Of a stretch of 64,000 nucleotides of DNA, positions 44,353 through 51,403 are shown one piece after another. A model generated the notes under the pieces. That model was not told the origin of the DNA. It made no database searches and saw only the letters and a program-made list of their open reading frames with translations. The translations under genes were made by a program, and so were the position numbers. The stretch's first letter is position 1; the number at the start of each line of letters is the position of its first letter. Source of the stretch: Paenalicyclobacillus macrosporangiidus (GTDB lineage: Bacteria > Bacillota > Bacilli > Alicyclobacillales > Alicyclobacillaceae); the NCBI RefSeq assembly GCF_900116805.1, contig NZ_FPBV01000010.1:1-64000 (forward strand), read 5' to 3'.

Positions 44353-45210
44353 TTGGACAGATTGAAGGATCAGGTTGCCATTGTCACCGGTGGCGGGAGT
44401 GGAATTGGGAGGGCCACTGCCAGGATGTTCGCCGACGAGGGCGCTTCGGTGGCGGTGGTCGACATCGATGCATCGGCCGCGCGGGAGACGGCGGATCGAA
44501 TCCTCGAACTGGGTGGCCAGGCGATCCCGGTCCAAGCGGACGTGGCTCAGGAGGCGGACGTCGAACGGGCCATCCACACCGCGGTGCAGCGGTTCGGCCG
44601 GTTGGACATCCTGTTCAACAATGCGGGCGTCATTCTTCCCAAGGCGATGGAAGACGTTCAGGTGGAAGAGTGGGACCGGCTGATGAACATCAACGCGCGG
44701 GGCGTGTTTCTCTTCATGAAATATGCCTTGCCCCATCTGCGGAAGACGCGCGGCAAGATCATCAACATGGGCTCCATGACCGGGCTCGCGGGCCAGAAGC
44801 GCAACGTCGTCTACAGTGCCACCAAAGGCGCTGTGATTGCGATGACGCGCTCCGCCGCGGTGGACCTTGCGCCCGAGGGGATACGCGTCAATGCCATCTG
44901 TCCCGCTGGCGTCTTGACCCCGTTGTTGGAGCGCTGGTTCGCGCAACATCCCAATCCGGTGCGTGTGCGGGAGAGCCAAGACAAGTCTCATCTCCTGGGC
45001 CGGACGGCCCTGCCGGAGGAGATTGCCAGCGTGGCGGTCTTCTTGGCCAGCGACGAGTCGTCGTTCATCACGGGCCAAGCCATCCAGGTGGAGGGCGGGG
45101 CGACCATCGGTTATGGCGTGGGCCCCAAGGCGGAGTGGGGGGCGGACGAGACGGCCCATGAGTTTCTGGATCACCATACGCGTTTCGGTGAGGCAGGCGG
45201 TGCGGTATGA
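44353..45210 (+). CDS. Short-chain dehydrogenase, probable sugar 1-dehydrogenase
   Basis: 285 residues from a TTG at 44353, with GGAGG 8 bases upstream; a GTG at 44338 has no ribosome site. NAD(P)-binding TGGGSGIGRAT, the NNAG block, active-site Ser in NMGSMTGLAG, and Tyr/Lys in VYSATKGAV are all present. Its stop overlaps the lactonase start (ATGA). Oxidation of an aldose to its lactone, followed by lactone hydrolysis, is the natural reading, as in non-phosphorylative L-fucose or L-rhamnose routes. The C-terminal 35 residues are longer than in typical family members. Confidence 0.88.
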   Translation: MDRLKDQVAIVTGGGSGIGRATARMFADEGASVAVVDIDASAARETADRILELGGQAIPVQADVAQEADVERAIHTAVQRFGRLDILFNNAGVILPKAMEDVQVEEWDRLMNINARGVFLFMKYALPHLRKTRGKIINMGSMTGLAGQKRNVVYSATKGAVIAMTRSAAVDLAPEGIRVNAICPAGVLTPLLERWFAQHPNPVRVRESQDKSHLLGRTALPEEIASVAVFLASDESSFITGQAIQVEGGATIGYGVGPKAEWGADETAHEFLDHHTRFGEAGGAV

Positions 45211-46040
45211 AGGTGGACGCGCATCAGCATTACTGGAAGGTGGAGCGTGGGGATTACGGTTGGCTGACGCCCGACGCCACCGTCCTCTACCGTGATTACC
45301 TGCCAGAGCATCTCCAGCCGCACCTGCGCGCTCGAGGAATTGAGCGAACGGTGGTGGTTCAGGCGGCTCCCACGGTCGAGGAGACCGAGTTCTTGCTGAA
45401 TTTGGCGCAGCACGAACCGACCATCGCCGGGGTGGTGGGATGGTTGGACCTCGACCGTGCGGACTTCCCGCAACAACTGTCCCAATGGGTAAGTCATCCG
45501 AAATGGGTCGGGCTGCGGCCCATGTTGCAGGACTTGCCGGAGGACGATTGGATCCTCCGTGATCGGGTGATGAAAAACATCGGCCACCTGTGCGAGGCGG
45601 GCGTTCCGTTGGACATCCTGGTGTTCCCGAGGCATCTGCCGTACGTGATGGAGGCGCTCAGGAGGTGGCCGAACCTGCGCGCCGTGGTGGACCACCTCGC
45701 GAAGCCGCCCATCCGCACTGGCGAAATGGAACCCTGGCGGTCTTGGATGGACGAGGTGGCCCGGTTTCCCAACGTGATGTGCAAGTTGTCCGGCATGGTC
45801 ACCGAGGCGGACTGGCGATTGTGGACAATCGACGACCTTCGGCCGTACGTCGAACACGTGGTGAACACGTTCGGGCCGGACCGCGTGATGTTCGGCAGCG
45901 ACTGGCCGGTCTGCCTGCAGGCAGCCAGTTATGAACAGGTGCACGACGCCCTGCACGAATTGCTGGCACCGGTCTTGGGTTCGGCGGCGCTTGAGCAGGT
46001 GTTCGGCGGGAACGCGGTTCGGTTTTACGGCCTGGAGTGA
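45207..46040 (+). CDS. Amidohydrolase-family sugar lactonase (fuconolactonase-like)
   Basis: 277 residues of the COG3618 TIM-barrel group. The metal-binding motif DAHQHYW is near the N-terminus. Later catalytic stretches are RAVVDHLAKPPI and MFGSDWPVCLQAASYE. Members hydrolyse L-fucono-, L-rhamnono- or similar 1,4/1,5-lactones. It is coupled to the dehydrogenase gene, which supports a two-step oxidation of the imported sugar. A dehydratase and aldolase for the next steps are not in this window. Confidence 0.87.
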   Translation: MKVDAHQHYWKVERGDYGWLTPDATVLYRDYLPEHLQPHLRARGIERTVVVQAAPTVEETEFLLNLAQHEPTIAGVVGWLDLDRADFPQQLSQWVSHPKWVGLRPMLQDLPEDDWILRDRVMKNIGHLCEAGVPLDILVFPRHLPYVMEALRRWPNLRAVVDHLAKPPIRTGEMEPWRSWMDEVARFPNVMCKLSGMVTEADWRLWTIDDLRPYVEHVVNTFGPDRVMFGSDWPVCLQAASYEQVHDALHELLAPVLGSAALEQVFGGNAVRFYGLE

Positions 46041-46065
46041 CAGACGGAGCGGAGTGGAGAGCCTG

Positions 46066-46260
46066 ATGCATAGGTGGCAGTACCGCTGCGAGACGGACCC
46101 GGCGCTGCTGGACCGGCTGGGAGATGAGGGGTGGGAATTGGTCAGCGTGATCGTTCTCCGTGAAATTCCCCACTTCTATTTCAAACGTCCGCAGCCTTCT
46201 TTCACAGAGCGAGTCACGCTGGAGCAACGGCGGCGACTGGGAGACGACGACAGACAATGA
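46066..46260 (+). CDS. DUF4177-like small protein
   Basis: 64 residues from the ATG at 46066, with GGAGAG just upstream. The pattern WQYRCE, LGDEGWELVSV and FYFKRP matches the DUF4177 family (a small beta-alpha domain ending in a W/F-x-FKR strand). Its stop overlaps the rbsD-like start by 4 bases, so it is translated in the sugar operon. A function for this family is not known to me. Its constant position suggests a structural or regulatory accessory role. Confidence 0.75.
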   Translation: MHRWQYRCETDPALLDRLGDEGWELVSVIVLREIPHFYFKRPQPSFTERVTLEQRRRLGDDDRQ

Positions 46261-46643
46261 AGAAGAGCGGCATTCTGAATCCGGCGCTGATGCATCTGTT
46301 GACCAGTATGGGGCACACGGATTACATCACCGTATGCGATCAAGGGTTTCCTGTCCCGCAGGAACAGACCCGCGTGGATCTGGCGTTGGTGAGCGGGATT
46401 CCGACGGTGCTCGACGTGCTTTGCGCCATCGCCGGGGAATTCATCATCGACCGTGTGGTGATCACGCAGGAGATGCGCGAGGTCAGCCCGGGCCGCGTGC
46501 GAGAGATCGAGGCCCTGCTGCCGGGGATCCTGTTGGAGACCGTGTCCCATCTGGAGTTGAAGTCTTTGTCCAGGTCGGGCAAGGGGGTGGTGCGCACCGC
46601 GGACACGTGTCCGTACGCCAACATCCTGGTGGTGTCGGGGTGA
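46257..46643 (+). CDS. rbsD: RbsD/FucU-family sugar pyranase/mutarotase
   Basis: 128 residues. Family blocks are NPALMHLLTSMGHTDYITV with the catalytic-type His in GHTD, CDQGFPVP, and the C-terminal RTADTCPYANILVV. RbsD and FucU interconvert pyranose and furanose forms or anomers of free sugars. It is the last gene of the operon and would supply the correct sugar ring form to the dehydrogenase. Similarity is closer to RbsD than FucU by length. Confidence 0.9.
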   Translation: MKKSGILNPALMHLLTSMGHTDYITVCDQGFPVPQEQTRVDLALVSGIPTVLDVLCAIAGEFIIDRVVITQEMREVSPGRVREIEALLPGILLETVSHLELKSLSRSGKGVVRTADTCPYANILVVSG

Positions 46644-46663
46644 TGGCAGGTGGCTGGCGTACA

Positions 46664-46697
46664 CACCAGGCACCTCTCGATGGGGAGGTGCCTGGTG
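46664..46697 (+). terminator. Terminator stem-loop of the sugar operon
   Basis: CACCAGGCACCTC and GAGGTGCCTGGTG form a perfect 13-bp stem around an 8-base loop. It begins 21 bases after the rbsD stop. The U-tract is weak (CTCCTTTG further on). Confidence 0.75.
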
Positions 46698-46736
46698 CGT
46701 GGGCGCTCCTTTGTGGACGATACCCACATGCAACCA

Positions 46737-47126
46737 TTACCTTCGAAACACCCTTGCCATACTCTTGGCTTCTTCGGCTTTATTGATGTACTCAAAGAAT
46801 CCAAGAAGGTTTCCCCACGGGTCAGAAAAAGTCCCCCACTTTACGGGAACTTCCTCCCGTGAATACACCTCAAAGGGTTCAACGCCTAATTCATTCACAA
46901 CCCGGTTTCGTTCTGATTCAATATCCGTGACCCCCAACCGGAAAGGTCCACTTCGCTCGGCAGGTGTCCCTTCGCCGACCTGCAACCAACATCCGGGGAT
47001 GATTTCCCATTCGGCAAATCCCTCATGGGGGACAAAATCAGGTTCTCTTTGGAAGAGGTTTTTGTACCAGATCAATCCTCTCTCAAAATCCGGCACTCGA
47101 ACCTGATAGGTGACTTCAAATATCAT
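46737..47126 (-). CDS. VOC-family (glyoxalase-fold) protein
   Basis: 129 residues from the ATG at 47126, with GGAGGAGG upstream. The two beta-alpha-beta units of the vicinal oxygen chelate fold can be followed (VTYQVRVPDFERGLIWYKNL and VKWGTFSDPWGNLLGFFEY). The last strand DPWGNLLGFFE is the usual metal-ligand Glu position; the N-terminal ligand His is absent (Tyr/Gln there). It may be a binding or resistance protein and not an enzyme. The neighbours give no hint of a substrate. Confidence 0.82.
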   Translation of the reverse strand: MIFEVTYQVRVPDFERGLIWYKNLFQREPDFVPHEGFAEWEIIPGCWLQVGEGTPAERSGPFRLGVTDIESERNRVVNELGVEPFEVYSREEVPVKWGTFSDPWGNLLGFFEYINKAEEAKSMARVFRR

Positions 47127-47407
47127 GAGCGATCCTCCTCCGAAAGACTGTTGATGGAATGATAACAAAACCATCGATATTCCTCGAAACCGTTCGCAGA
47201 ATATCTCCCGCTGCGGCTGCATATGTGGAATGATTTATCTATAAAGTATTTCATTTTACATTTAATAAAACAAAAAGAATGATTACGATGAAGGCGGAGA
47301 AAGCGTATTCACATCCATGCACAATGCCAATACTACGCGTGGATCGACGAACGGGCCGTTTGTCCGTATTCGGCCGCTTTCCACCTTGAACACCGGGGGG
47401 AACCTGG
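47127..47407. other. Divergent promoter region, A/T-rich
   Basis: 280 bases between the VOC gene and the permease gene. An A/T-rich island at 47230-47285 stands out from the GC-rich background and probably holds both promoters, but no hexamer pair is convincing. No T-box or other riboswitch was seen. Confidence 0.45.
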
Positions 47408-48793
47408 ATGCAGAAGCAGAGGACGCAGGAAGAATTCCTGCACAGAGGCTTGCGAATGCGCCATATGACCATGATCTCGCTGGGCGGCGTCATTGGCGCG
47501 GGGTTGTTCGTCGGCAGTGGGGCGGTCATCCAGTCGGCGGGGCCGGCGGCGGTTTTGTCGTACGCGATCGCTGGTGTGTTGGTCATCCTGATCATGCGCA
47601 TGCTGGGAGAAATGGCGGTGGCCCACCCGTCCGTGGGATCGTTCGCGGAGTATGGCCGGATTGCGGTCGGGAATTGGGCCGGTTTTTTGATCGGTTGGCT
47701 GTATTGGTATTTTTGGGTGATCGTCGTGGCGGTGGAGGCAACCGCAGGGGCACTGACGCTGCACAACTGGTTGCTCCCACAGGTCCCGCTGTGGCTGCTG
47801 TCCCTGATCTTGCTGGTGTTGCTGACGCTCACCAATGTGTTCTCTGTTCGCATGTACGGTGAATTCGAGTACTGGTTCGCGTCCATCAAGGTCGGGGCCA
47901 TCGTCGCCTTTATCCTCCTGGGCTCGCTGTATGTGCTCGGACTGTGGCCGCGCGCCACGCTGAATTTCTCAAACCTCACGGCCCACGGGGGCTGGTCGCC
48001 ATTCGGCATACTGGCGTTGTTTGCGAGTGTAACGACGCTGATCTTCTCTTTCTTTGGGTCTGAGATTGTGACGATCGCGGCGGCGGAGTCCGCCGAACCC
48101 AGCCGGGCGGTGGCGAGAGCCACCAACTCGGTGGTCTGGCGAGTGCTTGTGTTTTACGTGTTGTCGATCTTTCTCGTCGTGACCATTCTTCCGTGGAACG
48201 ATTCGAAAGCGATGGTCAGTCCCTTTGTCAGTGCCCTGAAGGTACTCGGCATTCCGGGGGCGGCGACCATCATGAATCTGGTGGTGGTGACGGCCGTCCT
48301 GTCGTGCCTGAATTCAGGGCTGTACACGGCGTCGCGGATGCTGTTTGCGTTGGCGCGCCAGGGCAACGCGCCGCGCCGCCTGCTGAAACTCAATCGCCGC
48401 GGTGTTCCGGTGCTGGCCATCCTGACCTGCACCGTGGTCGGTTACCTGTCTGTCATCATGGACTACGTCTCACCGCAACACGTTTTCATGTTTCTGCTCA
48501 ACTCGTCCGGTGCGGTTGGGCTGTTCATCTATCTGTTGATTGCGGTATCGGAACTTCGGATGCGCCGGCAGCTGGAGCGGGAGGCACCGGAGCAACTGCA
48601 GGTCCGGATGTGGGCATATCCGTACCTCACCTACGTGTGCATTTTGGGCATGCTCGCGGTCATCGTGTCGATGGCCTTCAATCCGGCAGACCGGTCCCAA
48701 CTCGTCCTTAGCTTGGTAAGCGTAGTGGTGCTGCTGGTGCTGTATGCCCTGAAACCGTGGCTTTCGCGCCAACGAGAGACCACGGCCCAGTGA
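47408..48793 (+). CDS. Amino acid permease (APC family, AAT/GabP-type)
   Basis: 461 residues with 12 membrane segments expected. The first helix has the substrate-binding motif GGVIGAGLFVGSG. The stretch FFGSEIVTIAAAESAEPSRAV matches the segment 6 region of the GabP/ProY/AnsP branch. These are proton symporters for amino acids or GABA. It has no obvious operon partner. A stem ACCGCCA/TGGCGGT at 48822-48846 follows the gene. Confidence 0.9.
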   Translation: MQKQRTQEEFLHRGLRMRHMTMISLGGVIGAGLFVGSGAVIQSAGPAAVLSYAIAGVLVILIMRMLGEMAVAHPSVGSFAEYGRIAVGNWAGFLIGWLYWYFWVIVVAVEATAGALTLHNWLLPQVPLWLLSLILLVLLTLTNVFSVRMYGEFEYWFASIKVGAIVAFILLGSLYVLGLWPRATLNFSNLTAHGGWSPFGILALFASVTTLIFSFFGSEIVTIAAAESAEPSRAVARATNSVVWRVLVFYVLSIFLVVTILPWNDSKAMVSPFVSALKVLGIPGAATIMNLVVVTAVLSCLNSGLYTASRMLFALARQGNAPRRLLKLNRRGVPVLAILTCTVVGYLSVIMDYVSPQHVFMFLLNSSGAVGLFIYLLIAVSELRMRRQLEREAPEQLQVRMWAYPYLTYVCILGMLAVIVSMAFNPADRSQLVLSLVSVVVLLVLYALKPWLSRQRETTAQ

Positions 48794-48879
48794 GGGTCTG
48801 CAGTGAAGGTCACACAAAAAGACCGCCAACCTGTGCGGATGGCGGTGCCATAAGGGACGAATGGTCTAGCAGGCTGCGC

Positions 48880-48978
48880 TTATAGGCTCAAGCGCCGACG
48901 TTTCTTCTTCCGGGCCTCGACCAACACCTTTTGGCCGGGAAAGAGGATGATTTTGATGACCTTGCGCCTCTTTTTCAT
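48880..48978 (-). CDS. Very small basic protein (32 residues), tentative
   Basis: ATG at 48978 with AAGGTGATG upstream. The peptide is strongly basic at both ends (MKKRRKVIKII, then EARKKKRRRLSL), with a hydrophobic centre (ILFPGQKVLV). The longer frame to 49173 has no ribosome site and unlike composition. It could bind RNA or membranes, or it may not be expressed. No relative was recognised. Confidence 0.4.
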   Translation of the reverse strand: MKKRRKVIKIILFPGQKVLVEARKKKRRRLSL

Positions 48979-49136
48979 GGGATCATCACCTTCTGTGTTC
49001 ACCATATGCAGCTTGAACAAGAACTGCCTGGACAATCGAAACGCCTGAGTCCTCTCTTCAAGGAGATTTCGATAAAACCTTGCTACACTCACTCCGTCGC
49101 ACCCGACTACCCTTCCGAACCCATGTTTCACGTTCA

Positions 49137-49170
49137 CGGCAACAGCGATCTGCTGTTGCCGCCTTTTTAT
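49137..49170 (+). terminator. Strong rho-independent terminator on the plus strand
   Basis: CGGCAACAGC and GCTGTTGCCG form a perfect 10-bp stem around GATCT and are followed by CCTTTTTAT. It is 340 bases after the permease stop, so it either ends a long 3' untranslated region or a small plus-strand transcript starting in 48980-49130. Confidence 0.85.
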
Positions 49171-49260
49171 CACGCCCGGCTCCGTCTCGCGCCACGCTTC
49201 GTTTGCCTCAACCGTCGCAATAACGGCAGCGCATCACGCATGTGTTGGCCGAGGCAACAA

Positions 49261-49291
49261 ATGAAAATGGCACCCGCGCAAACAGGTGCCA
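49261..49291 (-). terminator. Rho-independent terminator of the tRNA-like RNA
   Basis: Read leftward, TGGCACC (49291-49285) and GGTGCCA (49274-49268) form a 7-bp stem followed by TTTTCAT. It is about 100 bases after the CCA of the tRNA-like structure and would give a primary transcript of about 390 bases. Confidence 0.75.
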
Positions 49292-49391
49292 GACGTATGG
49301 GATCGGAGGTTGACGAGGCGCCCAAGAACGGTTCTGTGACCCCTCGATCCTCGTGGCAGTGGTTGCCGCCAAGGTTGCATGAAGGGTGCTG

Positions 49392-49652
49392 TGGTGCGTG
49401 GGTGAGGATTTGCACCTCACATGAGGGCTGTCTCGCTTGGATCTCGGTTCTAGCAGGACTTCCACCTGCGTTATCCCTTACCGCGCCCATTGCCGCCTTA
49501 TTTTGGGCGTGGACAGCGCCGCGTGCTCACTGGCATCCGTAGGTTCTTTAAGCCGAATTCCACGGCCCCTACTGGGTGTTTATTCACCTCGTACTGGCCG
49601 GCCCAGTCTTTGCCCTCTCACGTTTAGCGTCTACCTATTCCGCCACCACGCA
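49392..49652 (-). ncRNA. Structured RNA with tRNA-like ends (acceptor, D-like and T-like arms) and a large insert
   Basis: On the minus strand TGCGTGG (49652-49646) pairs with CCACGCA (49401-49395), and CCA follows. Next to the 5' strand, TG leads to GCG-GAATAGGTAGA-CGC, a tRNA-Leu-like D arm with GG in the loop. Next to the 3' strand, GTGAGG-TGCAAAT-CCTCAC is a T-like arm with a 7-base loop. Where the anticodon arm would be, about 190 bases are inserted. They are closed by AGGGC/GCCCT and contain further helices (ACTGG/CCAGT, GGTG/CACC, GCAGG/CCTGC). A promoter ends just before it. It is neither a normal tRNA nor recognisable tmRNA. A raiA-like RNA or an intron-bearing tRNA are possibilities. 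Confidence 0.7.
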
Positions 49653-49657
49653 TATAC

Positions 49658-49685
49658 AGTATACCGCCATTTTGCGCTCCGTCAC
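49658..49685 (-). promoter_or_regulatory. Promoter of the tRNA-like RNA
   Basis: Read leftward, GTGACG (49685-49680) and TATACT (49663-49658) are 16 bases apart. The expected start is G49651, the first base of the GCGTGG acceptor-like strand, so transcription would begin exactly at the structured RNA. Confidence 0.65.
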
Positions 49686-49740
49686 ATCTCCCGGAGTCTA
49701 CGGTCCGTAGCGGACGATTTGTCGCCATATCCATCTCACC

Positions 49741-50043
49741 CTATGGAAATCGCCTCGAAACCCCAACTCCATTCTTGCGGGTGTCCCGGGGCCCTGATTC
49801 AGCGAGGAGCTGCGACGAACCTCCGCGCGGGATGGTTGACTCCGCCGTGTATCCGTCAGATGCGCTTCTTGCAGACGCACACCATGAGAGGGCTGTCCGG
49901 ACCCTATAGGCGAGCTCCAGAACGGGCCCCCCCGTTTCACGGGCCAATCCTTCAAAGAAGGGCAACTCCAACCCTACGTTGCCATACTCGGAGTCGTAGG
50001 TGACAGGGTCCTGATACTCCTCGAGATTGTCGTGTGCTTCCAT
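49741..50043 (-). pseudogene. SAM-dependent methyltransferase, N-terminal fragment
   Basis: The ATG at 50043 follows GAGGAG by 6 bases. The first 45 residues match class I methyltransferases of the type YDxEYG...LPFxxxLARETGGPVLELACGTGR (here YDSEYGNVGLELPFFEGLA and GGPVLELA). Directly after LELA, where the SAM-binding CGTGR should be, the sequence becomes unrelated and runs to a stop at 49741. The gene is therefore broken inside motif I and cannot bind SAM. The junction lies about 220 bases upstream of the tRNA-like RNA's promoter, which suggests a rearrangement at that spot. Confidence 0.7.
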
Positions 50044-50216
50044 CGGCGTCTCCTCGCTTGTCCGTATATGGCATCCTGTTGAACTGGTTCGAATCCAACG
50101 CCTGCCGCGGCCTTCCGGGGGGTTCGCCGGGGCGCCTCGGAAACGGGGCGTACGAGCATCTGTGTGGTGCGGCCCATACTCCGAGCCCGGCAGGCGAGGG
50201 CGGCGCGAAGAGCGCG

Positions 50217-51068
50217 TCATGCGGGCTGCAGCCAGTCGCTCTGAGGTTTGACAATCAACCGGGCATTGTTGTAGGCCATGTCAATGGTCAAACAGGTGCG
50301 CGCCTGATAGACGTCGCCGTCGCGTTCAATCGCCAACGCGAGATCCGGCTGGCGGTTTCCGGTCAGATAGAGGGGGACGAGCAGTTGAATGCGGCCTCGG
50401 TAATATTGCGGGACGGCGAGTTTGAAGTTCTCCGAGAGACGCCGCTGTGCATTGTTGACCGCCCCTTCGAAGTGTTGCACAAGCCACGCGTATTTGTCGG
50501 GCGCCTGGTACTCCTGAGGCAGCCGGTCCTTGTTGTCCACTAAAATATGTCTCTTGTTGGGGCGGATCTCCAGGCGATAATCGAATATCAAGCTCCCAGG
50601 GTCCTCGAAGTAATTGGCGCGCTCCGGAAGAGGGGAAAACCTGGATAATTGCCGGTCGCTTTCGGGGACAAAACCCAGGAAGTACCACGGCTGCCGGTCA
50701 GGGACGCGATTTTGTTCGAACAGAGCGAAGATGCGTTCAAACTCTTCCGTGAAGAGACCGGTATTGAAGCACGCGAAACCATCCCTCATCGGGATTTTCT
50801 TTGCGCGTTCTTCCGGGGTTACCGCATCATTGTATTCCTCCGCGATTCGCATGTAGGTGTGCCAAATGTAATTGTGTAAGACGGGGTACTTTTGATGGCC
50901 CTGTGGGGTTCCCCAGTTTTCTTTAATCGCGAGTTGCTGCAGGTCTTCGATGTACTCCTTGAATTCTTTGTTTAGTTCTGGAGCCTTCTTATTGAGGCGC
51001 CTGCAAAATGCAAAATCGAAAAGCTCCAGCGGTACCGTGGTGACGTCGTGGTTTGTAAGTTCGTCCAA
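50217..51068 (-). CDS. DUF3825-domain protein
   Basis: 283 residues from a TTG preceded by AAGGAGG. The central part (RDGFACFNTGLFTEEFERIF, then PWYFLGF) matches the DUF3825 family as I know it. In that family the domain often accompanies OST-HTH/LOTUS RNA-binding modules. Here it stands alone: the first 70 residues are helical and the rest mixed. A role in RNA or nucleotide metabolism is inferred from the family's partners only. No neighbour shares its operon. Confidence 0.7.
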   Translation of the reverse strand: MDELTNHDVTTVPLELFDFAFCRRLNKKAPELNKEFKEYIEDLQQLAIKENWGTPQGHQKYPVLHNYIWHTYMRIAEEYNDAVTPEERAKKIPMRDGFACFNTGLFTEEFERIFALFEQNRVPDRQPWYFLGFVPESDRQLSRFSPLPERANYFEDPGSLIFDYRLEIRPNKRHILVDNKDRLPQEYQAPDKYAWLVQHFEGAVNNAQRRLSENFKLAVPQYYRGRIQLLVPLYLTGNRQPDLALAIERDGDVYQARTCLTIDMAYNNARLIVKPQSDWLQPA

Positions 51069-51116
51069 AGACCCGTGCCTCCTTCAAACACGTGCCAGAA
51101 GCCAAAACCAACGAAA

Positions 51117-51147
51117 ATTATAAACGGACTGGCCATGACCCGGCCAG
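51117..51147 (-). promoter_or_regulatory. Candidate promoter and overlapping inverted repeat of the DUF3825 gene
   Basis: Read leftward, a perfect TATAAT lies at 51122-51117, about 40 bases before the start codon. No -35 hexamer is visible; instead an inverted repeat CTGGCC-N7-GGCCAG (51129-51147) occupies that region. This suggests control by a DNA-binding protein. The remainder of 51148-51403 is A/T-rich and shows no gene. Confidence 0.4.
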
Positions 51148-51403
51148 CCCGTTCCTGCGAAAAACACTCTTTTTGGAAAAGGAATTTTTTCAAAACGGAA
51201 TCAAATCGGGTAAAGGCTTCATATGTGTCCAAGTTTGCAACATGAACATCTCATTTTGACCTAAACACGAGTGACCCGAACGTTCGTATTTTCAGAAGGA
51301 TAATCTGAGCCGATTATACATCAGGTCTCCAACGCTGTACACCCCGAAATTCAGCGGATTGCACGGTCTCATCGCTGCAGGGACTTCGACGTTCACTCCC
51401 TGT

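Noticed and set aside
47223-47407. T-box leader for the amino acid permease
   Set aside because: No TGGNACCGCG-type T-box sequence or specifier stem is present.
49392-49652. tmRNA, SRP RNA or RNase P RNA as the identity of the structured RNA
   Set aside because: There is no tag reading frame ending in ALAA, no conserved GGAAGGAAGCAGCC-like SRP loop and no GAGGAAAGTCC block of RNase P RNA.
49437-50003. 188-codon plus-strand frame across the RNA gene and the methyltransferase fragment
   Set aside because: Its composition is unlike a protein, it has no ribosome site, and it runs through the antisense of two unrelated features.
50070-50115. tRNA-like stretch GGTTCGAATCC on the plus strand
   Set aside because: Only three base pairs of a T stem form and no acceptor, D or anticodon arms can be placed around it. 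It lies just upstream of the methyltransferase fragment's start.
51280-51292. CGAACGTTCG as a LexA/SOS box
   Set aside because: The Bacillota LexA consensus needs four bases between GAAC and GTTC; here they are adjacent.
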